NCBI RefSeq assembly: GCF_050948175.1
Contig: NW_027490255.1
Coordinates: 496,001-560,000 of the forward strand
DNA from: Xylocopa sonorina
Lineage: Eukaryota; Arthropoda; Insecta; Hymenoptera; Apidae
Reading direction: 5' to 3'
DNA: 64,000 nucleotides
The position numbers and the translations under genes are program-made. The notes under the pieces are model-generated. The model searched no databases. It saw only the letters and a program-made list of their open reading frames with translations, and was not told where the DNA came from. Shown here piece after piece: positions 47,501 through 62,305 of this stretch (within the stretch, counting starts at the first letter, position 1; each line of letters begins with the position of its first letter).

Positions 47501-48790
47501 GATTTGCCTAAGTGTTATGTATTCCTCGTCTACACTTCAAGTGAATGTAATTGCGACACATCCTTGCAAGGAAATAGCGTTTGCATATGCCTACGTATCG
47601 AAGCAATAGAGTTCAAATGCTTCTTAAAACGAGAAATTGCATCTCATATCTATGTTTCATGATAAGATATAATATTCATTGGGAAGTGTTATGCATTCCT
47701 CGTCTACGATTCAAATGAAAGTAAATGCGACACTTCCTTGCAAGGAATTAACGATTGCAGATGTCTACGTATCGTAGCAATAGAGTTCATATGATTCTTA
47801 AAACGCGATATCGCATCTCATTTCTATGCTTCATGGTAAGATATAACATGATTTGCGAAGTCTTATGTATTCCTCGCCTACACTTCAAATGAATGTGAAT
47901 GCGATACTTCCTCGCTAGGTAATAGCGTTTGCTGATGTCTACGTATCGTAGCAATAGAGTTCAAATGCTTCTTAAAACGAGATATTGCATCTCATATCTA
48001 TGTTTCATGATAAGATATAATATTCATTGCGAAGTGTTATGCATTCCTCGTATGCGATTCAAATGAATCTAAATGCGACACTTCCTTGCAAGGAAATAGC
48101 GTTTGCAGTTGTCTACGTATCGTAGCAATAGAGTTCTTATGATTCTTAAAACGCGATATCGCATCTCATTTCTATCTTTCATGGTAAGATATAATATGAT
48201 TTGCGAAGTGTTATGTATTCCTCGTCTACACTTCAAATGAATGTAAATGCGACACTTCCTTGCAAGGAAATAGCGTTTCCAGATGTCCACGTATCGTAGC
48301 AATAGACATCTAATGCTTCTTAAAACGCGATATCGCATCTCATTTCTATGTTTCATGGTAAGATATAATATGATTTGCGAAGTGTCATGTATTCCTCGTC
48401 TACACTTCAAATGAATGTAAATGCGACACTTCCTAGCAAGGAAATAGCGTTTGCAGATGTCTACGTATCATAGCAATAGATTTCTAATGCTTCTTAAAAC
48501 GAGATATTGCATCTCATATCTATGTTTCATGATAAGATATAATATTCATTGCGAAGTGTTATGCATTCCTCGTATGCGATTCAAATGAATGTAAATGCGA
48601 CACTTCCTTGCAAGGAAATAGCGTTTGCAGTTGTCTACGTATCGCAGCAATAGAGTTCTTATGATTCTTAAAACGCGATATCGCATCTCATTTCTATCTT
48701 TCATGGTAAGATATAATATGATTTGCGAAGTGTCATGTATTCCTCGTCTACACTTCCTTGCTAGGAAATAGCGTCTGCAGATGTCTAGGT
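41570..48790 (-). repeat. 1,219-bp higher-order repeat array (7-mer: 3 + 4 monomers)
   Basis: The variant string GCATTCCTCGTATGCGATTC recurs at spacings alternating 697 and 522 bp (about 41930, 42627, 43149, 43847, 44369, 44891, 45588, 46110, 46807, 47329, 48026, 48548). The higher-order unit is thus 1,219 bp, made of a 4-monomer and a 3-monomer block. At 43847-44891 two 522-bp blocks follow each other, one block out of register. Copies are about 99% or more identical, with single differences such as an extra T near 43751, a lost T near 45914 and a G-to-C shared by the copies near 46850 and 48069. Confidence 0.92.
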
Positions 48791-51700
48791 ATCGTAGCGA
48801 TAGTGTTCTAATGCTACTTAAAATCGCGATATCGCGTCTCATTTCTATGTTTCATGGCAAGATATAATATGATTTGCGAAGTGTCATGTATTCCTCGTCT
48901 ACACTTCAAATGAATGTAAATGCAACACTTCCTTGCAAGGAAATAGCGTTTGCAGATGTTTACCTATCGTAGCAATAGAGTTCTAATGCTTCTTAAAACG
49001 CGATATCGCATCTCATTTCTATGTTTCATGGTAAGATATAATATGATTTGCGAAGTGTTAGGTATTCCTCCTCTACACTTCTAATGAATGTAAATGCGAC
49101 ACCTCCTTGCAAGGAAATAGCGTTTGCTGATGTCTACGTATCGTAGCAATAGAGTTCAAATGCTTCTTAAAACGAGATATTGCATCTCATATCTATGTTT
49201 CATGATAAGATATAATATTCATTGCGAAGTGTTATGCATTCCTCGTATGCGATTCAAACGAATGTAAATGCGACACTTCCTTGCAAGGAAATAGCGTTTG
49301 CAGTTGTCTACGTATCGTAGCAATAGAGTTCTTATGATTCTTAAAACGCGATATCGCATCTCATTTCTATCTTTCATGGTAAGATATAATATGATTTGCC
49401 TAAGTGTTATGTATTCCTCGTCTACACTTCAAGTGAATGTAATTGCGACACATCCTTGCAAGGAAATAGCGTTTGCATATGCCTACGTATCGAAGCAATA
49501 GAGTTCAAATGCTTCTTAAAACGAGAAATTGCATCTCATATCTATGTTTCATGATAAGATATAGTATTCATTGGGAAGTGTTATGCATTCCTCGTCTACG
49601 ATTCAAATGAAAGTAAATGCGACACTTCCTTGCAAGGAATTAACGATTGCAGATGTCTACGTATCGTAGCAATAGAGTTCATATGATTCTTAAAACGCGA
49701 TATCGCATCTCATTTCTATGCTTCATGGTAAGATATAACATGATTTGCGAAGTGTTATGTATTCCTCGTCTACACTTCAAATGAATGTGAATGCGATACT
49801 TCCTCGCTAGGTAATAGCGTTTGCTGATGTCTACGTATCGTAGCAATAGAGTTCAAATGCTTCTTAAAACGAGATATTGCATCTCATATCTATGTTTCAT
49901 GATAAGATATAATATTCATTGCGAAGTGTTATGCATTCCTCGTATGCGATTCAAATGAATGTAAATGCGACACTTCCTTGCAAGGAAATAGCGTTTGCAG
50001 TTTTCTACGTATCGTAGCAATAGAGTTCTTATGATTCTTAAAACGCGATATCGCATCTCATTTCTATCTTTCATGGTAAGATATAATATGATTTGCGAAG
50101 TGTTATGTATTCCTCGTCTACACTTCAAATGAATGGGAATGCGACACTTCCTCGCTAGGAAATGGCGTTTACTGATGTCTACGTATCGTAGCAATAGATT
50201 TCGAATGCTTCTTAAAACGCGATATCTCATCTCATTTCTATGTTTCATGGCAAGATATAATCTGATTTGCGAAGTGTTATGTATTCCTCGTCTACACTTC
50301 AAATGAATGTAAATGCGACACTTCCTTGCAAGGAAATAGCGTTTGCAAATGTCTACCTATCGTAGCAATAGTGCTCTAATGCTTCTTAAAACGCGATATC
50401 GCATCTCATTTCTATGTTTCATGGTAAGATATAATATGATTTGCGAAGTGTTATGTATTCCTCGTCAACACTTCAAATGAATGTGAATGCGATACTTCCT
50501 CGCTAGAAAATAGCGTTTGCAGATGTCTACTTATCGCAGCAATAGCTTTCTAATGCTTCTTAAAACGCGATATCGCATCTCATTTCTATGTTTCATGGTA
50601 AGATATAATATGATTTGCGAAGTGTCATGTATTCCTCGTCTACACTTCAAATGAATGTAAATGCGACACTTCCTTGCTAGGAAATAGCGTCTGCAGATAT
50701 CAAGGTATCGTAGCAATAGAGTTCTAATGCTTCTTAAAACGCGATATCGCATCTCATTTCTATGTTTCATGGTAAGACGTAATATGATTTGCGAAGTGTT
50801 AAGTATTCCTACTCTACACTTAAAATGAATGTAAATGCGACACTTCCTTGCTAGGAAATAGCGTCTGCAGATGTCTAGGTATCGTAGCAACAGAGTTCTA
50901 ATGCTTCTTAAAACGCGATATCGCCTCACATTTCTATGTTTCATGGTAAGATGTAATATGATTTGCGAAGTGTTATGTATTCCTCCTCTACACTTCATAT
51001 GAATGTAAATGCGATATTTCCTTGCCAGGTAATAGCGTTTGCAAATGTCTACCTATCGTAGCAATAGTGTTCTAATGCTTCTTAAAACGCGATAGCGCAT
51101 CTCATTTCTATGTTTCATGGTAATATGTAACATGATTTGCGAAGTGTTATGTATTCCTCCTCTACACTTCAAATGAATGTAAATGCGACACTTCCTTGCT
51201 AGGAAATAGCGTCTGCAGATGTCTAGGTATCGTAGCAATAGAGTTCTAATGCTTCTTAAAACGCGATATCGCATCTCATTTCTCTGTTTCATGGTAAGAT
51301 ATAATATGATTTGCGAAGTGTCATGTATTCCTCTTCTACACTTCAAATGAATGTAAATGCGACACTTCCTTGCAAGGAAATAGCGTTTGCATATGTCTAC
51401 GTATCGAAGCAATAGAGTTCAAATGCTTCTTAAAACGAGATATTGCATCTCATATCTATGTTTCATGATAATATATAATATTCATTGCGAAGTGTTATGC
51501 ATTCCTCGTATGCGATTCAAATGAATGTAAATGCGACACTTCCTTGCAAGGAAATAGCGTTTGCAGTTGTCTACGTATCGTAGCAATAGAGTTCTTATGA
51601 TTCTTAAAACGCGATATCGCATCTCATTTCTATCTTTCATGGTAAGATATAATATGATTTGCGAAGTGTTATGTATTCCTCGTCTACACTTCAAATGAAT

Positions 51701-54700
51701 GGGAATGCGACACTTCCTCGCTAGGAAATGGCGTTTGCAGATGTCTACGTATCGTAGCAATAGATTTCTAATGCTTCTTAAAACGCGATATCGCATCTCA
51801 TTTCTATGTTTCATGGTAAGATATAATATGATTTGCGAAATGTTATGTATTCCTCGTCTACACTTCAAATGAATGTGAATGCGATACTTCCTCGCTAGGA
51901 AATAGCGTTTGCAGATGTCTACGTATCGTAGCAATAGCTTTCTAATGCTTCTTAAAACGCGATATCGCATCTCATTTCTATGTTTCATGGTAAGATATAA
52001 TATGATTTGCGATGTGTCATGTATTCCTCGTCTACACTACAAATGAATGTAAATGCGACACTTCCTTGCTAGGAAATAGCGTCTGCAGATATCTAGGTAT
52101 CGTAGCAATAGAGTTCTAATGCTTCTTAAAACGCGATATCGCATCTCATTTCTATGTTTCATGGTAAGACGTAATATGATTTGCGAAGTGTTAAGTATTC
52201 CTACTCTACACTTCAAATGAATGTAAATGCGACACTTCCTTGCTAGGAAATAGCGTCTGCAGATGTCTAGGTATCGTAGCGATAGTGTTCTAATGCTACT
52301 TAAAACGCGATATCGCATCTCATTTCTATGTTTCATGGTAAGATATAATATGATTTGCGAAGTGTCATGTATTCCTCGTCTACACTTCAAATGAATGTAA
52401 ATGCAACACTTCCTTGCAAGGAAATAGCGTTTGCAGATGTCTACGTATCGTAGCAATAGCTTTCTAATGCTTCTTAAAACGCGATATCGCATCTCATTTC
52501 TATGTTTCATGGTAAGATATATTATGATTTGCGAAGTGTTATGTATTCCTCGTCTACACTTCAAATGAATGTGAATGCGACACTTCCTCGCTAGGAAATA
52601 GCGTTTGCAGATGTCTACGTATCGTAGCAATAGCTTTCTAGTGCTTCTTAAAACGCGATATCGCATCTCATTTCTATGTTTCATGGTAAGATATAATATG
52701 ATTTGCGAAGTGTTATGTATTCCTCGTCTACACTTCAAATGAATGTGAATGCGACACTTCCTCGCTAGGAAATAGCGTTCGCAGATGTATACGTATCGTA
52801 GCAATAGATTTCTAATGCTTCTTAAAACGCGATATCGCATCTCATTTCTCTGTTTCATGGTAAGATATAATATGATTTGCGAAGTGTCAAGTATTCCTCG
52901 TCTACACTTCAAATGAATGTGAATGCGATACTTCCTCGCTAGGAAATAGCGTTTGCAGATGTCTACGTATCGTAGCAATAGCTTTCTAATGTTTCTTAAA
53001 ACGCGATATCGCATCTCATTTCTATGTTTCATGGTAAGATATAATATGATTTGCGACGTGTTATGTATTCCTCGTCTACACTTCAAATGAATGTAAATGC
53101 GACATTTCCTTGCAAGGAAGTAGCGTTTGCTGATGTCTACGTATCGTAGCAATAGAGTTCAAATGCTTCTTAAAACGAGATATTGCATCTCATATCTATG
53201 CTTCATGATAAGATATAATATTCATTGCGAAGTGTTATGCATTCCTCGTATGCGATTCAAATGAATGTAAATGCGACACTTCCTTGCAAGGAAATAGCGT
53301 TTGCAGTTGTCTACGTATCGTAGCAATAGAGTTCTTATGATTCTTAAAACGCGATATCGCATCTCATTTCTATCTTTCATGGTAAGATATAATATGATTT
53401 GCGAAGTGTTAAGTATTCCTCGTCTACACTTCAAATGAATGTGAATGCGACACTTCCTCGCTAGGAAATGGCGTTTGCAGATGTCTACGTATCGTAGCAA
53501 TAGATTTCTAATGCTTCTTAAAACGCGATATCGCATCTCATTTCTATGTTTCATGGCAAGATATAATCTGATTTGCGAAGTGTTATGTATTCCTCGTCTA
53601 CACTTCAAATGAATGTAAATGCGACACTTCCTTGCAAGGAAATAGCGTTTGCATATGTCTACGTATCGAAGCAATAGGGTTCAAATGCTTCTTAAAACGA
53701 GATATTGCATCTCATATCTATGTTTCATGATAAGATATAATATTCATTGGGAAGTGTTATGCATTCCTCGTCTACGATTCAAATGAAAGTAAATGCGACA
53801 CTTCCTTGCAAGGAAATAACGATTGCAGATGTCTACGTATCGTAGCAATAGAGTTCATATGATTCTTAAAACGCGATACCGCATCTCATTTCTATCTTTC
53901 ATGGTAAGATATAATATGATTTGCGAAGTGTTATGTATTCCTCGTCTACACTTCAAATGAATGTGAGTGCGACACTTCCTTGCTAGGAAATAGCGTCTGC
54001 AGATGTCTAGGTATCGTAGCAATAGAGTTCTAATGCTTCTTAAAACGCGATATCGCATCTCATTTCTCTGTTTCATGGTAAGATATAATATGATTTGCGA
54101 AGTGTCATGTATTCCTCGTCCACACTTCAAATGAATGTAAATGCGACACTTCCTTGCTAGGAAATAGCGTCTTCAGATGTCTAGGTATCGTAGCGATAGT
54201 GTTCTAATGCTTCTTAAAACGCGATATCGCATCTCATTTCTATGTTTCATGGTAAGATATATTATGATTTGCGAAGTGTTATGTATTCCTCGTCTACACT
54301 TCAAGTGAATGTGAATGCGACACTTCCTCGCTAGGAAATAGCGTTTGCAGATGTCTACGTATCGTAGCAATAGATTTCTAATGCTTCTTAAAACGCGATA
54401 TCGCATCTGATTTCTATGTTTCATGGCAAGATATAATATGATTTGCGAAGTGTTATGTATTCCTCGTCTACACTTTAAATGAATGTAAATGCGACACTTC
54501 CCTGCTAGGAAATAGCGTCTGCAGATGTCTAGGTATCGTAGCGATAGTGTTCTAATGCTTCTTAAAACGCGATATCGCATCTCATTTCTATGTTTCATTG
54601 TAAGATGTAATATGATTTGCGAAGTGTTATGTATTCCTCCTCTACACTTCAAATGAATGTAAATGCGACACTTCCTTGCTAGGAAATAGCGTCTGCAGAT

Positions 54701-57700
54701 GTCTAGGTATCGTAGCAATAGAGTTCTAATGCTTCTTAAAACGCGATATCGCATATCATTTCTCTGTTTCATGGTAAGATATAATATGTTTTGCGAAGTG
54801 TCATGTATTCCTCGTCCACACTTCAAATGAATGTAAATGCGACACATCCTTGCTAGGAAGTAGCGTCTGCAGATGTCTAGGTATCGTAGCGATAGTGTTC
54901 TAATGCTTCTTAAAACGCGATATCGCATCTCATTTCTATGTTTCATGGTAAAATATATTATGATTTGCGATGTGTTATGTATTCCTCGTCTACACTTCAA
55001 ATGAATGTGAATGCGACACTTCCTCGCTAGGAAATAGCGTTTGCAGATATCTACGTATCGTAGCATTAGCTTTCTAATGCTTCTTAAAACGCGATATCGC
55101 ATCTCATATCTATGTTTCATGGTAAGATATAATATGATTTGCGAAATGTTATGTATTCCTCGTCTACACTTCAAATGAATGTGAATGCGACACTTCCTCG
55201 CTAGGAAATAGCGTTTGCAGATGTCTACGTACCGTAGCAATAGATTTCTAATGCTTCTTAAAACGCGATATCGCATCTCATTTCTATGTTTCATGGTAAG
55301 ATATAACATGATTTGCGAAGTGTTATGTATTCCTCCTCTACACTTCTAATGAATGTAAATGCGACACCTCCTTGCAAGGAAATAGCGTTTGCAGTTGTCT
55401 ACCTATCGTAGCAATAGTGTTGTAATGCTTCTTAAAACGAGATATCGCATCTCATTTCTATGTTTCATGGTAAGATATAATATGATTTGCGAAGTGTTAT
55501 GTATTCCTCGTCTACACATCAAATGAATGTGAATGCGATACTTCGTCGCTAGGAAGTAGCGTTTGCAGATGTCTACGTATCGTAGCATTAGCTTTCTAAT
55601 GCTTCTTAAAACGCGATATCGCTTCTCATATCTATGTTTCATGGTAAGATATAATATGATTTGCGAAGTGTTATGTTTTCCTCGTCTACACTTCAAAAAA
55701 ATGTGAATGCGACACTTCCTCGCTAGGAAGTAGCGTTTGCAGATGTCTACGTATCGTAGCAATAGATTTCTAATGCTTCTTAAAACGCGATATCGCATCT
55801 CATTTCTATGTTTCATGGTAAGATATAATATGATTTGCGAAGTGTTATGTATTCCTCGTATACACTTCAAATGAATGTGAATGCGACACTTCCTTGCAAG
55901 GAAATAGCGTTTGCAGATGTTTACCTATCGTAGCAACAGTGTTCTAATGCTTCTTCAAACGCGATATCGCATCTCATTTCTATGTTTCATCGTAAGATGT
56001 AATATGATTTGCGAAGTGTTATGTATTCCTCCTCTACACTTCAAATGAATGTAAATGCGACACTTCCTTGCTAGGAAATAGCGTCTGCAGATGTCTAGGT
56101 ATCGTAGCAATAGAGTTCTAATGCTTCTTAAAACGCGATATCGCATCTCATTTCTCTGTTTCATGGTAAGATATAATATGATTTGCGAAGAGTCATGTAT
56201 GCCTCTTCTACACTTCAAATGAATGTAAATGCGACACTTCCTTGCAAGGAAATAGCGTTTGCAGATGTCTACGTATCGTAGCAATAGCTTTCTAACGCTT
56301 CTTAAAACGCGATATCGCATCTAATTTCACTGTTTCATGGTAAGATATAATATGATTTGCGAAGTGTCATGTATTCCTCGTCTACACTTCAAATGAATGT
56401 GAATGCGATACTTCCTCGCTAGGAAATAGCGTTTGCAGATGTCTACGTATCGTAGCAATAGCTTTCTAGTGCTTCTTAAAACGCGATATCGCATCTCATT
56501 TCTGTTTCATGGTAAGATATAATATGATTTGCGAAGTGTTATGTATTCCTCCTCTACACTTCTAATGAATGTAAATGCGACACCTCCTTGCAAGGAAATA
56601 GCGTTTGCAGTTGTCTACCTATCGTAGCAATAGTGTTGTAATGCTTCTTAAAACGAGATATCGCATCTCATTTCTATGTTTCATGGTAAGATATAATATG
56701 ATTTGCGAAGTGTTATGTATTCCTCGTCTACACTTCAAATGAATGTAAATGCGACACTTCCTTGCAAGGAAATAGCGTTTGCTGATGTCTACGTATCGTA
56801 GCAATAGAGTTCAAATGCTTCTTAAAACGAGATATTGCATCTCATATCTATGTTTAATGATAAGATATAATATTCATTGCGAAGTGTTATGCATTCCGCG
56901 TATGCGATTCAAATGAATGTAAATGCGACACTTCCTCGCTAGGAAATAGCGTTTGCAGATGTCTGCGTATCGTAGCAATAGCTTTCTAATGCTTCTTAAG
57001 ACGCGATATCGCATCTCATTTCTATGTTTCATTGTAAGATGTAATATGATTTGCGAAGTGTCATGTATTCCTCGTCTACACTTCAAATGAATGTGAATGC
57101 GATACTTCCTCGCTAGGAAATAGCGTTTGCAGATGTCTACTTATCGTAGCAATAGCTTTCTAATGCTTCTTAAAACGCGATATCGCATCTCATTCCTATG
57201 TTTCATGGTAAGATATAATATGATTTGCGAAGAGTCATGTATTCCTCTTCTACACTTCAAATGAATGTAAATGCGACAGTTCCTTGCAAGGAAATAGCGT
57301 TTGCAGATGTTTACCTATCGTAGCAATAGACTTCTAATGCTTCTTAAAACGAGATATCGCATCTCATTTCTATGTTTCATGGTAAGATATAATATGATTT
57401 GCGAAGTGTTATGTATTCCTCGTCTACAATTCAAATGAATGTAAATGCGACACTTCCTTGCAAGGAAATGGCGTTTGCAGATGTCTACGTATCGTAGCAA
57501 TAGATTTCTAATGCTTCTTAAAACGCGATATCGCATCTCATTTCTATGTTTCATGGCAAGATATAATCTGATTTGCGAAGTGTTATGTATTCCTCGTCTA
57601 CACTTCAAATGAATGTAAATGCGACACTTCCTTGCAAGGAAATAGCGTTTGCAGATGTTTACCTATCGTAGCAATAGAGTTCTAATGCTTCTTAAAACGC

Positions 57701-58299
57701 GATATCGCACCTCATTTCTATGTTTCATGGTAAGATATAATATGATTTGCGAAGTGTTATGTATTCCTCGTCTACACTTCAAATGAATGTAAATGCGACA
57801 CTTCCTTGCAAGGAAATAGCGTTTGCAGATGTCTACGTATCGGAGCAATAGGGATCAAATGCTTCTTAAAACGAGATATTGCATCTCATATCTATGTTTC
57901 ATGATAAGATATAATATTCATTGCGAAGTGTTATGCATTCCTCGTCTACACTTCAAATGAATGTGAATGCGACACTTCCTTGCAAGGAAATAGCGTTTGC
58001 AGATGTCTACCTATCGTAGCAATAGTGTTCTAATGCTTCTTAAAACGCGATATCGCACCTCATTTCTATGTATCATGGTAAGATATAATATGAATTGCGA
58101 AGTGTTATGTATTCCTCGTCTACACTTCAAATGAATGTAAATGCGACACTTCCTTGCAAGGAAATAGCGTTTGCAGATGTCTACGTATCGTAGCAATAGA
58201 GTTCAAATGCTTCTTAAAACGAGATATTGCATCTCATATCTATGTTTCATGACAAGATATAATATTCATCGCGAAGTGTTATGCATTCCGCGTCTACAC
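48791..58299 (-). repeat. 174-bp satellite array, R orientation, mixed variants
   Basis: About 55 monomers of the same subfamily as the higher-order array, but in shuffled order, with fragments of the 1,219-bp unit at 49200-50100, 51480-51700 and 53220-53400. At about 48748 a monomer has lost roughly 25 bp between CACTTC and CTTGCTAGG. Because 174 is divisible by three and one minus-strand frame lacks stops, frames stay open for up to 378 codons (54173-55309) and 371 codons (52037-53152). I treat these as non-coding. Confidence 0.93.
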
Positions 58300-61200
58300 T
58301 TCAAATGAATGTAAATGCGACACTTCCTTGCAAGGAAATAGCGTTTGCAGAAGTCTACGTATCGTAGCAATAGATTTCTAATGCTTCTTAAAACGCGATA
58401 TCGCATCTCATTTCTATGTTTCATGGCAAGATATAATCTGATTTGCGAAGTGTCATGTATTCCTCGTCTACACTTCAAATGAATGTGAATGCGATACTTC
58501 CTCGCTAGGAAATAGCGTTTGCAGATATCTACGTATCGTAGCATTAGCTTTCTAATGCTTCTTAAATCGCGATATCGCATCTCATATCTATGTTTCATGG
58601 TAAGATATAATATGATTTGCGAAATGTTATGTATTCCTCATCTACACTTCAAATGAATGTGAATGCGACACTTCCTCGCTAGGAAGCGCGTTTGCAGATG
58701 TCTACGTACCGTAGCAATAGATTTCTAATGCTTCTGAAAACGCGATATCGCATCTCATTTCTATGTTTCATGGTAAGATATAACATGATTTGCGAAGTGT
58801 TATGTATTCCTCGTCTACACATCAAATGAATGTAAATGCGACACTTCCTTGCAAGGAAATAGCGTTTGCAGATGTCTACGTATCGTAGCAATAGAGTTCA
58901 AATGCTTCTTAAAACGAGATATTGCATCTCATATCTATGTTTCATGACAAGATATAATATTCATCGCGAAGTGTTATGCATTCCGCGTCTACAATTCAAA
59001 TGAATGTAAATGCGACACTTCCTTGCAAGGAAATAGCGTTTGCAGATGTCTACGTATCGTAGCAATAGAGTTCTTATGATTCTTAAAACGCGATATCGCA
59101 TCTCATTTATATGTTTCATGGTAAGATATAATATGATTTGCGAAGTGTCATGTATTCCTCGTCTACACTTCAAATGAATGCGAATGCGACACTTCCTCGC
59201 TAGGAAATAGCGTTTGCAGATGTGTACGTATCGTAGCAATAGAGTTCATATGATTCTTAAAACGCGATATCGCATCTCATTTCTATGTTTCATGGTAAGA
59301 TATAATATGATTTGCGTAAGTGTTATGTATTCCTCGTCTACACTTCAAGTGAATGTAAATGCGACACATCCTAGCAAGGAAATAGCGTTTGCATATGTCT
59401 ACGTATCGAAGCAATAGAGTTCAAATGCATCTTAAAACGAGAAATTGCATCTCATATCTATGTTTCATGGTAAGATATAATATGATTTGCGAAATGTTAT
59501 GTATTCCTCGTCTACACTTCAAATGAATGTGAATGCGACACTTCCTCGCTAGGAAATAGCGTTTGCAGATGTCTACGTATCGTAGCAATAGATTTCTAAT
59601 GCTTCTTAAAACGCGATATCGCATCTCATTTCTATGTTTCATGGCAAGATATAATCTGATTTGCGAAGTGTTATGTATTCCTCGTCTACACTTCAAATGA
59701 ATGTGAATGCGACACTTCCTCGCTAGGAAGTAGCGTTTGCAGATGTCTACGTATCGTAGCAATAGATTTCTAATGCTTCTTAAAACGCGATATCGCATCT
59801 CATTTCTATGTTTCATGGTAAGATATAATATGATTTGCGAAGTGTTATGTATTCGTCGTCTACACTTCAAATGAATGTGAATGCGACACTTCCTCGCTAG
59901 GAAATAGCGTTTGCAGATGTCTACTTACCGTAGCAATAGATTTCTAATGCTTCTTAAAACGCGATATCGCATCTCATTTCTATGTTTCATGGTAAGATAT
60001 ATCATGATTTGCGAAGTGTCATGTATTCCTCGTCTACACTTCAAATGAATGTGAATGCGATACTTCCTCGCTAGGAAATAGCGTTTGCAGATATCTACGT
60101 ATCGTAGCATTAGCTTTCTAATGCTTCTTAAATCGCGATATCGCATCTCATATCTATGTTTCATGGTAAGATATAATATGATTTGCGAAATGTTATGTAT
60201 TCCTCATCTACACTTCAAATGAATGTGAATGCGACACTTCCTCGCTAGGAAGCGCGTTTGCAGATGTCTACGTACCGTAGCAATAGATTTCTAATGCTTC
60301 TGAAAACGCGATATCGCATCTCATTTCTATGTTTCATGGTAAGATATAACATGATTTGCGAAGTGTTATGTATTCCTCGTCTACACATCAAATGAATGTA
60401 AATGCGACACTTCCTTGCAAGGAAATAGCGTTTGCAGAAGTCTACGTATCGTAGCAATAGATTTCTAATGCTTCTTAAAACGCGATATCGCATCTCATTT
60501 CTATGTTTCATGGCAAGATATAATCTGATTTGCGAAGTGTCATGTATTCCTCGTCTACACTTCAAATGAATGTGAATGCGATACTTCCTCGCTAGGAAAT
60601 AGCGTTTGCAGATATCTACGTATCGTAGCATTAGCTTTCTAATGCTTCTTAAATCGCGATATCGCATCTCATATCTATGTTTCATGGTAAGATATAATAT
60701 GATTTGCGAAATGTTATGTATTCCTCATCTACACTTCAAATGAATGTGAATGCGACACTTCCTCGCTAGGAAGCGCGTTTGCAGATGTCTACGTACCGTA
60801 GCAATAGATTTCTAATGCTTCTGAAAACGCGATATCGCATCTCATTTCTATGTTTCATGGTAAGATATAACATGATTTGCGAAGTGTTATGTATTCCTCG
60901 TCTACACATCAAATGAATGTAAATGCGACACTTCCTTGCAAGGAAATAGCGTTTGCAGATGTCTACGTATCGTAGCAATAGAGTTCAAATGCTTCTTAAA
61001 ACGAGATATTGCATCTCATATCTATGTTTCATGACAAGATATAATATTCATCGCGAAGTGTTATGCATTCCGCGTCTACAATTCAAATGAATGTAAATGC
61101 GACACTTCCTTGCAAGGAAATAGCGTTTGCAGATGTCTACGTATCGTAGCAATAGAGTTCTTATGATTCTTAAAACGCGATATCGCATCTCATTTATATG

Positions 61201-62305
61201 TTTCATGGTAAGATATAATATGATTTGCGAAGTGTCATGTATTCCTCGTCTACACTTCAAATGAATGCGAATGCGACACTTCCTCGCTAGGAAATAGCGT
61301 TTGCAGATGTGTACGTATCGTAGCAATAGAGTTCATATGATTCTTAAAACGCGATATCGCATCTCATTTCTATGTTTCATGGTAAGATATAATATGATTT
61401 GCGTAAGTGTTATGTATTCCTCGTCTACACTTCAAGTGAATGTAAATGCGACACATCCTAGCAAGGAAATAGCGTTTGCATATGTCTACGTATCGAAGCA
61501 ATAGAGTTCAAATGCATCTTAAAACGAGAAATTGCATCTCATATCTATGTTTCATGGTAAGATATAATATGATTTGCGAAATGTTATGTATTCCTCGTCT
61601 ACACTTCAAATGAATGTGAATGCGACACTTCCTCGCTAGGAAATAGCGTTTGCAGATGTCTACGTATCGTAGCAATAGATTTCTAATGCTTCTTAAAACG
61701 CGATATCGCATCTCATTTCTATGTTTCATGGTAAGATATAATATGATTTGCGAAGTGTTATGTATTCGTCGTCTACACTTCAAATGAATGTGAATGCGAC
61801 ACTTCCTCGCTAGGAAATAGCGTTTGCAGATGTCTACTTACCGTAGCAATAGATTTCTAATGCTTCTTAAAACGCGATATCGCATCTCATTTCTATGTTT
61901 CATGGTAAGATATATCATGATTTGCGAAGTGTCATGTATTCCTCGTCTACACTTCAAATGAATGTGAATGCGATACTTCCTCGCTAGGAAATAGCGTTTG
62001 CAGATATCTACGTATCGTAGCATTAGCTTTCTAATGCTTCTTAAATCGCGATATCGCATCTCATATCTATGTTTCATGGTAAGATATAATATGATTTGCG
62101 AAATGTTATGTATTCCTCATCTACACTTCAAATGAATGTGAATGCGACACTTCCTCGCTAGGAAGCGCGTTTGCAGATGTCTACGTACCGTAGCAATAGA
62201 TTTCTAATGCTTCTGAAAACGCGATATCGCATCTCATTTCTATGTTTCATGGTAAGATATAACATGATTTGCGAAGTGTTATGTATTCCTCGTCTACACA
62301 TCAAA
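58300..62305 (-). repeat. 2,087-bp higher-order repeat (12-mer), two copies
   Basis: Distinctive variants recur 2,087 bp apart: CAGAAGTCTACG near 58348 and 60435, GATGTGTACGTATCG near 59220 and 61307, and ACATCCTAGCAAGG near 59366 and 61453. The second copy lacks one 174-bp monomer near 61680, so later landmarks are 1,913 bp apart (59925 and 61838). Apart from that, the copies look almost identical. Confidence 0.9.

Noticed and set aside
41570..48790. CRISPR-like regular repeat array
   Set aside because: Units are contiguous 174-bp monomers with no short repeat/unique spacer alternation, in an intron-containing eukaryotic context.
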